64,000 bases of DNA, taken from contig CAZRCI010000007.1 of assembly GCA_964598535.1 (NCBI GenBank), forward strand, positions 62,001 to 126,000, given 5' to 3'. Positions 53,971 to 62,481 of the stretch are shown piece by piece. Made by a program: the position numbers and the translations under genes. Numbering within the stretch: position 1 is the stretch's first letter; every line of letters begins with the position of its first letter. Source of the DNA: JALHMI01 sp964598535 (GTDB lineage Bacteria; Planctomycetota; Planctomycetia; Pirellulales; PALSA-1355). A model generated the notes under the pieces. It was not told the origin of the DNA and searched no databases. It saw only the letters and a program-made list of their open reading frames with translations.

Positions 53971-55988
53971 ACGACCCACAAAACGCCACTCGCGAAGTGC
54001 TGTGGAATATCCATCACGCATGGATCATGTACGCGCTGCTGGCGCCAACCATGACGATCTGCGCGTGGGGATTCTATCGCCGCATTCGCTTGTGGCGCAA
54101 AGGGCGGCCAGAGATCCGCTTCGATCGCCCGCTGGAGCGAACCAAGCTGGTGCTCAAGTACGCGGTGCTGCAGCTTCGCACGTGGCGGCGTTCCTACCCT
54201 GGCGTGTTTCACGCCATGATCTTCTGGGGCTTCGTTGTGCTGTTCATCGCCACCGTAGTGGTGATGATCGATTACGACTTCGGCGTGCCGATCATGCGCG
54301 GCCGCTTCTATCTATACTTTCAGTCGCTGTTCGTCGACATTCTGGGCGCATGCGCCATCGTTGGCATCTTGATGGCGGGTTTTCGCCGGCTAGCGCTGCG
54401 GCCCAAGTTCCTGGTGTATAACACCGAGTCGAAACTGATTCTGCTCGCGATCCTGGCGATCCTAGTGACCGGCTTTTTGATCGAAGGTTGGCGGATCGCG
54501 GCCACCGACGATCCCTGGGGCGCATGGTCCCCGGTGGGGAACCTCGTGGCACAAATCTCGCGCCCGGTCATGAGCCACGAAGCGCTCTTGGTATCGCACC
54601 GTGTCGGCTGGTGGACGCATCTGCTGCTGGTGTTCGGATTCATCGCCTGGGCACCGTTCAGCAAGATGGCGCACGTGCTGAACTCGACGCTGAACGTATA
54701 CACGGGCCGCCTCGCTCCGGTGGGTGCGTCGCTCAAGAAGCTCGACTTCGAAAAGGATGAGAAGCTCGGCGTCAGCGCCCTGGCTGACTTCACATGGAAA
54801 GACTTGCTCGATCTGGACGCTTGCACCGAGTGCGGCCGCTGCACCTCGGTCTGCCCGGCGAACCGGGTGGGTAAAATCCTCTCGCCGCGAGATATCATTC
54901 TCGACTTGCAACATCGCATGCGGGCACCGGACGCGGACTTTACGGCGTCTTACATCGGCTCGACCGAGGCCCTGAGCCCCGAGGCGATGTGGCAATGCAC
55001 CACATGCGCCGCGTGCATGCAGGCTTGCCCGGTATTGATCGAACAGATGCCGAAGATTGTCGACACGCGACGATTTCTGGTGATGGAGGACGCCGAGTTT
55101 CCCGAGACGATGCAGCAAGCCCTCAACTCGCTCGAAACGCGCGGCCATCCGATGCGCGGCACCGCGTTCAACCGGGTCGATTGGACTCAAGGGCTGAACA
55201 TCTCCACGATGGCCGAAGCCAAGGAGGCCGAAGTGCTGCTGTGGGTCGGCTGCGGCGGCGCGCTGGTCGAGCGCAACCAGAACATCGTCCGCTCATTGGC
55301 GCAGCTACTCGACAAGGCGGGCGTCCGTTTCGCAATTCTCGGTCGCGAAGAAAAATGTACCGGCGATCCCGCGCGGCGCGTCGGCAATGAGTTCCTGTTC
55401 GAGACGCTGGCCCAAGAAAACATCGCCACGCTCGATCGCTACGCCGTGAAGAAGATCGTGACCAGTTGCCCGCATTGTTTCAACACGCTGGGGAACGAAT
55501 ACCCGCAGTTCGGCGGCAAGTACGAGGTCTATCACCATAGTGAATTTCTGGCAAAGCTCGTCGAAGAAGGCAAGCTCAGCGGCGAAATGCCGAGCAGTCA
55601 AAAGGTGACATTCCACGATCCGTGCTATCTCGGCCGGCACAATGGAATTTATGACGCGCCGCGACAGCTCGTGCAGATCGCGACGGGCGACGCTCCCATC
55701 GAGATGGAGCAAAACCGCTCGAACGGTTTTTGCTGTGGCGGTGGTGGCGGCATGAGCTTCGTCGACGAGCCCCCGAATCAGCGGGTGAATCAAGAACGAG
55801 CCCGCCAGGCGTTGGAAACGGATGCGGATGTCGTAGCCGTAGGCTGCCCGTTCTGCATGACCATGCTCGAAGACGGCATCAATGCCCGGAAGGGAGACCG
55901 CGATGTCCGCGTGATGGATATCGCGGAGCTCCTTTGGCAATCGGTCGAAGAAAAAAACGCCGATGCGAACAGCGGTACCGCATCCTGA
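53967..55988 (+). CDS. etfD: Membrane ETF:quinone oxidoreductase (EtfD / EMO type, CCG-domain Fe-S protein)
   Basis: A 673-residue protein. The ATG at 53967 overlaps the etfA stop. Residues about 1-245 have five or six membrane helices with His residues as in the NarI-like cytochrome b fold. Then come two 4Fe-4S binding sites, CTECGRCTSVCP (from residue 286) and CTTCAACMQACP (from 344). The C-terminal half has two CCG domains: GCGG, CPHCFN, HDPCYLGR, GFCCGGGGG and GCPFCMTML. This is the build of the EtfD/EMO proteins that pass electrons from ETF to (mena)quinone, replacing the flavin-type ETF-QO. It is the respiratory exit of the module. Confidence 0.92.
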   Translation: MNDPQNATREVLWNIHHAWIMYALLAPTMTICAWGFYRRIRLWRKGRPEIRFDRPLERTKLVLKYAVLQLRTWRRSYPGVFHAMIFWGFVVLFIATVVVMIDYDFGVPIMRGRFYLYFQSLFVDILGACAIVGILMAGFRRLALRPKFLVYNTESKLILLAILAILVTGFLIEGWRIAATDDPWGAWSPVGNLVAQISRPVMSHEALLVSHRVGWWTHLLLVFGFIAWAPFSKMAHVLNSTLNVYTGRLAPVGASLKKLDFEKDEKLGVSALADFTWKDLLDLDACTECGRCTSVCPANRVGKILSPRDIILDLQHRMRAPDADFTASYIGSTEALSPEAMWQCTTCAACMQACPVLIEQMPKIVDTRRFLVMEDAEFPETMQQALNSLETRGHPMRGTAFNRVDWTQGLNISTMAEAKEAEVLLWVGCGGALVERNQNIVRSLAQLLDKAGVRFAILGREEKCTGDPARRVGNEFLFETLAQENIATLDRYAVKKIVTSCPHCFNTLGNEYPQFGGKYEVYHHSEFLAKLVEEGKLSGEMPSSQKVTFHDPCYLGRHNGIYDAPRQLVQIATGDAPIEMEQNRSNGFCCGGGGGMSFVDEPPNQRVNQERARQALETDADVVAVGCPFCMTMLEDGINARKGDRDVRVMDIAELLWQSVEEKNADANSGTAS

Positions 55989-56036
55989 TACACACACGAC
56001 AAGTAAGCGCGTTGCAATAGCACAGAAAGGCACGCC

Positions 56037-57206
56037 ATGGACCTGGGACTTACCGAAAGCGAATTGAAGTTTCGCGATGAGCTGCGCGCCTGGCTCAAAG
56101 CCAATTTGCCGCCGAAGATGGTCAAGACGGCCGACAACGCCGCGGAATACTACAAGTACCTGGCCAATTGGCAAATGAAGCTCTACGAAGGCGGCTGGGC
56201 CGGCGTCTCTTGGCCGAAGGAATACGGCGGCCGCGGCGCTTCATTCATCGAACAGGCCATCTTTCAGGAAGAAATGGCGCTGGCCGACGCGCCCGAGCGG
56301 ATGGGAACGATCGGCCAGGGGCTGGTCGGCCCGACGATCATTGCCGCCGGCACCGAGGAGCAGAAGAGAAAGTACCTACCCCGGATTTTGTCGGGCGAGG
56401 ATATCTGGTGCCAGGGTTTTTCAGAGCCCAATGCCGGTAGCGACGTCGCATCGCTCGAAACCAAGGCGGCGCTCGACGGCGATCACTTCGTCATCAACGG
56501 TCAGAAGATCTGGACCAGCTACGCGCACATTGCCCAGCAGTGCCTGCTTATCGTGCGGACGGATCCGGCCGCGCCGAAGCACAAGGGAATCACGGCCTTG
56601 CTCGTGGACATGCAGACGCCGGGGATCACCGTGTCGCCGCTACAGATGATGTCGGGCGACTCGGGCTTCAACGAGATGTTCTTTACCAACGTGCGCGTGC
56701 CGGTGAGCGCGGTGATCGGAAACGTGAACGAAGGTTGGAACGTGGCCATCACGGCGCTCGCCAACGAGCGGGCCAACCTTGGCACCGGCTTATACGTGGT
56801 CTTCAAACGCAACCTGGATGCGATCATCGATCAAGCTCACAAGCTGAAGCGTGGTGGCCGCGCGGTGATCGCTGATCCGGTGATTCGTCAGCGGCTTGCC
56901 CAGGCGTATGTCGATTTGGAAGTCTTCCGGCTGAACACCACACGGTCGCTGAGCATGCTCAACAAGACCGGCGCCCCGGGACCGGAGGGTTCGATTCAGA
57001 AGCTGTACTGGAGTGAGCTGAATCAACGCATGGCTCAGATCGCAATGGAGGTGCTCGGGCCCTACGCGCAGCTCACCGATTACGACGGCGGCCGCTGGGT
57101 CTACAACTATCTACGATCGCGCGGCAATACCATCGAGGCCGGCACGAGCGAAATTCAACGCAACATTATTGCCCAGCGTGTGCTTGGCCTGCCGCGCAGC
57201 TACTAA
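56037..57206 (+). CDS. Acyl-CoA dehydrogenase (first of a pair)
   Basis: A 389-residue acyl-CoA dehydrogenase. The FAD-binding block is WCQGFSEPNAGSDVASLETK, followed by KIWTSYAHIA. It ends with RGNTIEAGTSEIQRNIIAQRVLGLP. The position just before the GTSEIQ motif, where medium-chain enzymes have the catalytic Glu, is Ala here. The base must therefore come from another helix, or the subunit works as half of a hetero-oligomer with the next gene product. It should oxidise an acyl-CoA thioester and reduce ETF. The substrate (straight, branched or sterol-like chain) is unknown. Confidence 0.9.
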   Translation: MDLGLTESELKFRDELRAWLKANLPPKMVKTADNAAEYYKYLANWQMKLYEGGWAGVSWPKEYGGRGASFIEQAIFQEEMALADAPERMGTIGQGLVGPTIIAAGTEEQKRKYLPRILSGEDIWCQGFSEPNAGSDVASLETKAALDGDHFVINGQKIWTSYAHIAQQCLLIVRTDPAAPKHKGITALLVDMQTPGITVSPLQMMSGDSGFNEMFFTNVRVPVSAVIGNVNEGWNVAITALANERANLGTGLYVVFKRNLDAIIDQAHKLKRGGRAVIADPVIRQRLAQAYVDLEVFRLNTTRSLSMLNKTGAPGPEGSIQKLYWSELNQRMAQIAMEVLGPYAQLTDYDGGRWVYNYLRSRGNTIEAGTSEIQRNIIAQRVLGLPRSY

Positions 57207-57294
57207 TCGGGGCGGTAGCCGTGCCGTAACGCTTCCAGACGACATCAACACGCACACAATCGATACAGATCGATAAAGATTAAGGAATCGCACG

Positions 57295-58410
57295 ATGGAA
57301 TTCGACCTCTCCAAGCCGCAGCGGTTGCTGCAGCAAAGCGCCCGCGATCTCTTTGCCCGGCAATGTCCGCCAAAACGAGTACGCGAGTTGATGGCCACGG
57401 AGACGGCTTATCATCCCGAACTTTGGTCTGCGGTTGCCGATCAAGGCTGGCTCGGCGTGCATCTTCGGGAAGAAGCCGGCGGGCTTGGCCTGGGCACCGT
57501 GGAACTGGCGGTCATCTCCGAGGAAATGGGACGAGCCTGCTTCCCGGGCCCTTTTCTCGGCACGGTTTGGGCGGCCACGCTGCTGTCCTCGCTCGACACC
57601 AAGCCCGATGACCTGGAAAAACTGGCAACCGGCGAACTGAAGGGCGCGGTCGCACTGCTCGAACCGGAGTCTGGCTGGAATCCGGCCGACGTTCAGCTTC
57701 GGGCGACACCGACCGACGGAGCCTTCACCCTCTCGGGGCGGAAGGCATTTGTGCTCGATGCCGATGTCGCGGACCTGATCGTGGTGGTCGCTCGTTCGCC
57801 CAAAGGCATTGTGCTCGTCACGGTACCTGCCCAGGCGGCCGGCCTGAAAGTTCAACCCACGCCGGCCCTGGACGCAACTCGTAAACTGTCCGACGTACGC
57901 TTTGAGAATGTGCAAATCAGCGAAGGGCAGGTGCTGGCCGTGGGACAACAGGCCGAGGAAGCGATTCAACGATCGTTGGACGTGGTGGCGCTATGCGCTT
58001 GTGCCGAAATGCTGGGCGGCATGCAATGGATTCTCGAGAACTCGGCCGAATACGCCAAAACCCGCCAGCAGTTTGGCAAGACGATCGGATCGTTCCAGGC
58101 CGTGCAACATATGTGTGCCGATATGGTGTTGCTCACCGAGAGTTCACGCTCGGCCGTTTACTATGCGGCCTGGGCACTCGATGCAAGCCCCGAAGACGCG
58201 CGTCGCGCTGTCAGCATTGCCAAGGCCTATGTCTCGGACGCGTCGCGCGAAGTCGCTAACCGTGGCGTTCAGGTTCACGGCGGGATCGGGTTCACCTGGG
58301 AACACGACATGCAATTGTTCTACAAGCGTTCCAAGGCGCTTGAAATCCTGACCGGAGACGCGGCACACCATCGGACCGCATTGGCTGAATTGGTCTTCGA
58401 CGGCGTTTAA
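57295..58410 (+). CDS. Acyl-CoA dehydrogenase (second of a pair)
   Basis: A 371-residue acyl-CoA dehydrogenase with a divergent middle (the usual FAD motif is weak: ALLEPESGWNPADVQL). Its C-terminal part is family-like: YAKTRQQFGKTIGSFQAVQHMCADM, RGVQVHGGIGFTWEHDMQLFYKR. The two adjacent dehydrogenases differ in just the way seen in ChsE-type heterotetramers of Actinobacteria, where one subunit supplies most of the catalytic residues and the other the partner surface. Heteromer formation is inferred. The gene ends 11 bases before the convergent lipoprotein gene. Confidence 0.88.
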   Translation: MEFDLSKPQRLLQQSARDLFARQCPPKRVRELMATETAYHPELWSAVADQGWLGVHLREEAGGLGLGTVELAVISEEMGRACFPGPFLGTVWAATLLSSLDTKPDDLEKLATGELKGAVALLEPESGWNPADVQLRATPTDGAFTLSGRKAFVLDADVADLIVVVARSPKGIVLVTVPAQAAGLKVQPTPALDATRKLSDVRFENVQISEGQVLAVGQQAEEAIQRSLDVVALCACAEMLGGMQWILENSAEYAKTRQQFGKTIGSFQAVQHMCADMVLLTESSRSAVYYAAWALDASPEDARRAVSIAKAYVSDASREVANRGVQVHGGIGFTWEHDMQLFYKRSKALEILTGDAAHHRTALAELVFDGV

Positions 58411-58421
58411 CGGCCGGCAAT

Positions 58422-59516
58422 CTACGGCGTAAAATCCGCAGGATAAAGCGGCCGCACCGCGCTGTTGGACGGTCGGGCGGCAGCTGGCGTCGATGACGGC
58501 ATGCTAAACGGCCTGTTGATTCCCGCAGGCCCCGTTGCCTGGCCTCCGGGGCCGCCAAAGGGATTCACCGGCGGCACATATCCTGTCGCACTGCGATTCG
58601 ATTGCGGGAAGGGCGATTGGATGTTCGGCAACATGCCGGGCGGCGATGTTGTGGTAGGCGTCATACGTTGCGAAAACGGAGACTGGAGTGGCGGCGCGAA
58701 TCCTCGATTCCATCCTTCCGGTAACGGATGCTGCGTCTTGGCGTCCTCTTGGCCGTTGGACATCGGCGTGCCGCTAAGGGCGGGCGCCGTGGATGGCGCG
58801 ACGGCGGCTTCCTCTTCCTTCGCGCGGCCGAAAATACCCGTCATCGGATCTGCCGGCGCAGCTTGTTCCCCAGGAGACGTCTGGCCCAGCATTGCGCGAT
58901 ACTGCTTGTTGAATTCGCTTTCCCGGGGCACGTGAGACTCGGCATCGAAGTCCAAGAAACCCTCGACCGCGGGTTGGGCCTCTCCCGGCGTCGCGCTCTT
59001 GGCCGTCTCTCTTAATATCTCGCCCGTCGACTTGGCTCGATCCTGCGGCCCTTTCACGGCTTCGGGCGGCCTGATTTTCTTGACCACATCGCTGGGCGGT
59101 GTCGCGTCGGGCAGTGTTTCGAAAACCTCTCGCGCCAAATGATCAGACTCGCGAGCCTTCTTCTCGTCCTCATCGGCAAGATCACTCATCCCGAGATCGC
59201 GGTACACCAGCGCTCGCGTATAGAGCACGTCTGACGACTCCGGAGCAAGGCGAGCGGCTTCCGTCAGATCCGCGATGGCAAGATGAGCATCTCCCATCGC
59301 GTTGCGGTAGTGATACGCCCGGCCACGATACAAATAAGGAGCGGCCTCGTGAGGCGTCTGCTTGATCGCCTCGGTGGCAAGCCGGATGGCATCGTCATAG
59401 TTGCCGGCACGTAGTTCCATGAGTGCCGCGGAAGCCGGGGCGGTGGGCGCTTCATTCAGTCCGCAGCCGCAGGCTAGCGCCAGCAGCAAGAATGAAAGGA
59501 CGGCAAGCCGTGACAT
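58422..59516 (-). CDS. TPR lipoprotein with Pro-rich tail
   Basis: A 364-residue protein. ATG 59516 is chosen because AAGGA is nine bases upstream and the chain then starts SRLAVLSFLLLALACGCG, a lipoprotein signal ending at a Cys. TPR-like helices cover about 30-140 (NYDDAIRLATEAIKQTPHEA; AIADLTEAARLAPESSDVLY). The last 200 residues are Pro, Gly, Ser and Asn rich with no repeats of fixed length, probably disordered. It is convergent with the acyl-CoA dehydrogenase and divergent from the ABC genes. A scaffold in the periplasm is the plain reading; no specific role is visible. Confidence 0.78.
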   Translation of the reverse strand: MSRLAVLSFLLLALACGCGLNEAPTAPASAALMELRAGNYDDAIRLATEAIKQTPHEAAPYLYRGRAYHYRNAMGDAHLAIADLTEAARLAPESSDVLYTRALVYRDLGMSDLADEDEKKARESDHLAREVFETLPDATPPSDVVKKIRPPEAVKGPQDRAKSTGEILRETAKSATPGEAQPAVEGFLDFDAESHVPRESEFNKQYRAMLGQTSPGEQAAPADPMTGIFGRAKEEEAAVAPSTAPALSGTPMSNGQEDAKTQHPLPEGWNRGFAPPLQSPFSQRMTPTTTSPPGMLPNIQSPFPQSNRSATGYVPPVNPFGGPGGQATGPAGINRPFSMPSSTPAAARPSNSAVRPLYPADFTP

Positions 59517-59746
59517 GACGAAGATTCCTTGGCACGAAAACGAGGACCCGAAAAACAGCGGCATTCGGTGTAACTGAATAATACCTCCTGGGCGCAGCGG
59601 AGCAAAAATCGGCCACCGTCTGGAATTCCAAAAAACAGGCCCTCGGGATCTGCGAAGCAGGCAAAACTGTCGTCGCCTTTTTTGCGTCTCTTCCGTATAC
59701 TGCGGCCGCGCTGGGCGGGGAGCGCCGGCGGTCTGGAGTCTGTAAC

Positions 59747-60520
59747 TTGATTGTCAGCCACGCTTTACTAACGGCTCACGACGTCTCGTTGACCTATGGC
59801 GGGGGCGTCCACGCCCTGGAGGCCATCTCGCTGGAATTGCCGCCTGGGCAATTCGTATCGCTCGTGGGCCCGTCGGGATGCGGCAAAAGCTCGATCCTAC
59901 GACTTGTCGCCGGACTTGCGGGTCCCACCGCCGGACGCCTGCAGGTGGCGGGAGAACCGCCCGGGAAGGCTCGCCGCGGCGCCGTGCGTTTGGCGTTCGT
60001 GTTCCAAGACCCCACGCTTTTGCCGTGGCGGCGGATTGAAGACAACGTGGCGTTACCGCTGGAGCTTTCCGGACAGTCACGCTCCGAACGTCTGACCGCG
60101 GCTCGGAGCGTGCTCGAGCTGGTCGGATTAGCCGACTTTGCGCGACGCTTTCCCAACCAATTGTCGGGCGGCATGCGCATGCGTGCCTCGCTGGCTCGCG
60201 CGCTTGTCGTGCAACCCGAGTTATTGCTGCTCGACGAGCCGTTCGCGGCGCTGGACGACATTACTCGGCAGAAATTGAACAGTGAACTAAGCCGGCTCTG
60301 GGAACAACGTCGCTGGACGGGGATGTTCGTGACGCACAACATTGCCGAAGCCGTGTTTCTTAGCCAGCGCATTCTCGTCATGAGCCCGCGGCCGGGGCGA
60401 ATCGTGGCCGACGTCGACGTACCGTTCGAGTTTCCGCGGACGATCGAGCTTCGCGCGCAGCCCAGGTTTGCGGCGCTCTGCGGAGAGATCATGACGCTTC
60501 TCGAGAAAGGTTGTCGATGA
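59747..60520 (+). CDS. ABC importer ATP-binding protein (SsuB/TauB/ThiZ type)
   Basis: A 257-residue ATPase with TTG start and GGAG eight bases upstream. Walker A GPSGCGKSS (41-49), Q-loop Gln87, signature LSGGMRMR (139-146), Walker B LLLLDEP (159-165) and the H-loop His in VTHNIAEA are all intact. The sequence belongs to the nitrate/sulfonate/taurine/hydroxymethylpyrimidine group of importers. It overlaps the permease gene by four bases (ATGA). Confidence 0.93.
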   Translation: MIVSHALLTAHDVSLTYGGGVHALEAISLELPPGQFVSLVGPSGCGKSSILRLVAGLAGPTAGRLQVAGEPPGKARRGAVRLAFVFQDPTLLPWRRIEDNVALPLELSGQSRSERLTAARSVLELVGLADFARRFPNQLSGGMRMRASLARALVVQPELLLLDEPFAALDDITRQKLNSELSRLWEQRRWTGMFVTHNIAEAVFLSQRILVMSPRPGRIVADVDVPFEFPRTIELRAQPRFAALCGEIMTLLEKGCR

Positions 60521-61320
60521 GCGGAGCCGTGCGAGCGGCGCTGCGGGCGGTGCTTCCGCCGGCCGCGTTCATGATGTTGATCGTGGCCGGTTGGCAAGTC
60601 GCCATCAGGGCGTGGGATCTGCCGCCGTATTTGGTGCCTGGGCCGCGTAACGTCTGGGATGCGGCCTGCGAGCATGCCGGCGATTTGGGTTTGGCGATTC
60701 CGCTGACGGGTGCCGCGGCCGTTACCGGCTTTTGTCTGAGCCTTGTGTGTGGAACGCTGCTGGGGCTCGTGTTTTCGCAGTCGAAAGTCATCCAGCGAAG
60801 CATCTATCCTTATGCGATCTTTCTGCAGACGGTGCCGATCGTCGCGGTGGCCCCGCTCTTGATTCTGTGGTTTGGCTACGGGTTCCAAGGCGTCGTCGCG
60901 GTGTCGTTCATTTTGAGCCTGTTCCCGATCATCACGGCCGCCACGACGGGGCTGACCCAGGTGGACCCCAATTTGCTCGAATTGTTTGCCGTTCACAACG
61001 CTTCTCGGATGCAGGAACTGCTCAAGCTGCGACTTCCGAACGCCGTGCCCTACCTGGTGACCGGAGCGAAGATTTCCTGCGGCCTGGCGGTCATCGGAGC
61101 CATCGTGGGCGAGATTTACGCGGGCTTCCAGGGCGAGCATATCGGCCTGGGAACCCTGATTACCCGGGCGAACGCGAGCCTGGACACGTCGTATGTATTT
61201 GCCGGCGTCCTTGGATCGACGCTGCTTTCGATTGCGATTTTTGCTACCGTCAGCGTGCTGGGCTCCACCATTTTGGCGCGCTGGCACGTCGCCGCCGGGC
61301 GCGATTCGCCCTCCCGTTAA
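60517..61320 (+). CDS. ABC importer permease
   Basis: A 267-residue BPD-type permease with about six membrane helices. The coupling EAA-like loop reads ASRMQELLKLRLPNAVPYL, and the region VDPNLLELFAVHNASR precedes it. It pairs with the ATPase directly upstream and the binding protein 12 bases downstream. No feature discriminates the ligand. Start is ATG 60517 inside the end of the ATPase gene. Confidence 0.92.
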   Translation: MSGAVRAALRAVLPPAAFMMLIVAGWQVAIRAWDLPPYLVPGPRNVWDAACEHAGDLGLAIPLTGAAAVTGFCLSLVCGTLLGLVFSQSKVIQRSIYPYAIFLQTVPIVAVAPLLILWFGYGFQGVVAVSFILSLFPIITAATTGLTQVDPNLLELFAVHNASRMQELLKLRLPNAVPYLVTGAKISCGLAVIGAIVGEIYAGFQGEHIGLGTLITRANASLDTSYVFAGVLGSTLLSIAIFATVSVLGSTILARWHVAAGRDSPSR

Positions 61321-61332
61321 AAGGTTATAGGA

Positions 61333-62397
61333 ATGATTGCCATGAATCGACGGACCGTACTTGCCGGATTTTTGCTCTTGGCACTGGCCCCGTTGCTGCA
61401 CGGTTGCGGCAATTCTTCGAGCGCGCCCCCCGTGACAAAGTCGCGATCGGCGCGCGGACCGCAAGCTCGAGCGTCCATTCCGAAAGCGCCCGCCGACGAA
61501 GACCTGATTCCCATCACCTTGCAGCTCAACTGGTTTCCCGAGGCCGAGCATGGCGGCTACTATGCGGCCCTGGTCCACGACTACTACAAGGAAGCCGGAC
61601 TCAAGGTCACCATTCTGCCGGGCGGACCCGACTCGCCGGTGGTGCAGCAAGTGGCTCGCGGGATGGTCGATTTCGGCGTGGTAAACGCGGACAACATTCT
61701 TTTCGGCCGAGCGCAGCAAGCGCCGATCGTGGCCGTGATGGCGCCCTTGCAGATCAGCCCGCGCTGCATTCTGGTCCACGAAAGCAGCGGCATTCGCGGC
61801 CTGCGCGATCTGAAAAACGTGACGCTGGCCGTCTCCAGCTCGAACGCATTCACGCAATACATGCGGCACGAATTGAAGCTCGACAACGTGAAGATCGTGC
61901 CGTACTCGGGCAACGTTACGCACTTTTTGCTGAACAAAAATTACGCGCAGCAAGCCTATGTCTTCAGCGAGCCGTTCGTCGCCCGCAAGGCCGGCGGTGA
62001 TCCGCGTGTGCTGATGCTCTCGGAGATCGGCTTCAATCCCTACACCAGCACGCTGTTCACGAACGACGACAAGGTGCGCGACAAACCGGAGATCGTCGAG
62101 AAGATGGTCAAGGCGTCGATTCGCGGTTGGGAGAAGTACGTGCAATCGCCCGAGAAGGCCAACGAGGCGATTCACGCCGCCAACCCGCAGATGGCCCCGG
62201 ACATTTTGGCCTACGGCGCTCGTACCCTGGAACCGCTGGTTTTCGACCAGACCGCCGAACAAGAAGGCGTGGGCACGATGTCCCGTGCCCGCTGGCAAAA
62301 GTTGGCCGAGCAACTTATCACATCCAAGCAGATGAAGGCCGACAAGGCGGACGTCCGAGGGGCATACACGACCAAATTCTTGAGAACGGTGCGGTAG
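61333..62397 (+). CDS. NMT1/THI5-like substrate-binding lipoprotein
   Basis: A 354-residue binding protein. The N-terminus RRTVLAGFLLLALAPLLHGCGN is a lipoprotein signal with lipobox before Cys. The mature protein has the NMT1/THI5 opening ITLQLNWFPEAEHGGYYAAL, then LKVTILPGG, VVQQVARGMVDFGVVNADNI and the second-lobe NPYTSTLFTND. Members bind hydroxymethylpyrimidine precursors (ThiY), riboflavin (RibY), sulfonates or similar. The GGYYAAL and PGGPD patterns favour the ThiY/RibY side, but no thiamine or FMN riboswitch could be recognised upstream. It sits at the end of a three-gene importer operon. Confidence 0.88.
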   Translation: MIAMNRRTVLAGFLLLALAPLLHGCGNSSSAPPVTKSRSARGPQARASIPKAPADEDLIPITLQLNWFPEAEHGGYYAALVHDYYKEAGLKVTILPGGPDSPVVQQVARGMVDFGVVNADNILFGRAQQAPIVAVMAPLQISPRCILVHESSGIRGLRDLKNVTLAVSSSNAFTQYMRHELKLDNVKIVPYSGNVTHFLLNKNYAQQAYVFSEPFVARKAGGDPRVLMLSEIGFNPYTSTLFTNDDKVRDKPEIVEKMVKASIRGWEKYVQSPEKANEAIHAANPQMAPDILAYGARTLEPLVFDQTAEQEGVGTMSRARWQKLAEQLITSKQMKADKADVRGAYTTKFLRTVR

Positions 62398-62481
62398 GCC
62401 GCCGGCCAAGCCCGGCAACCCTGGGCGGCGCGCGGCACGATTCGGGCTGCAAGCCCCTCGGGCAAGGCATACACTTGGCAC

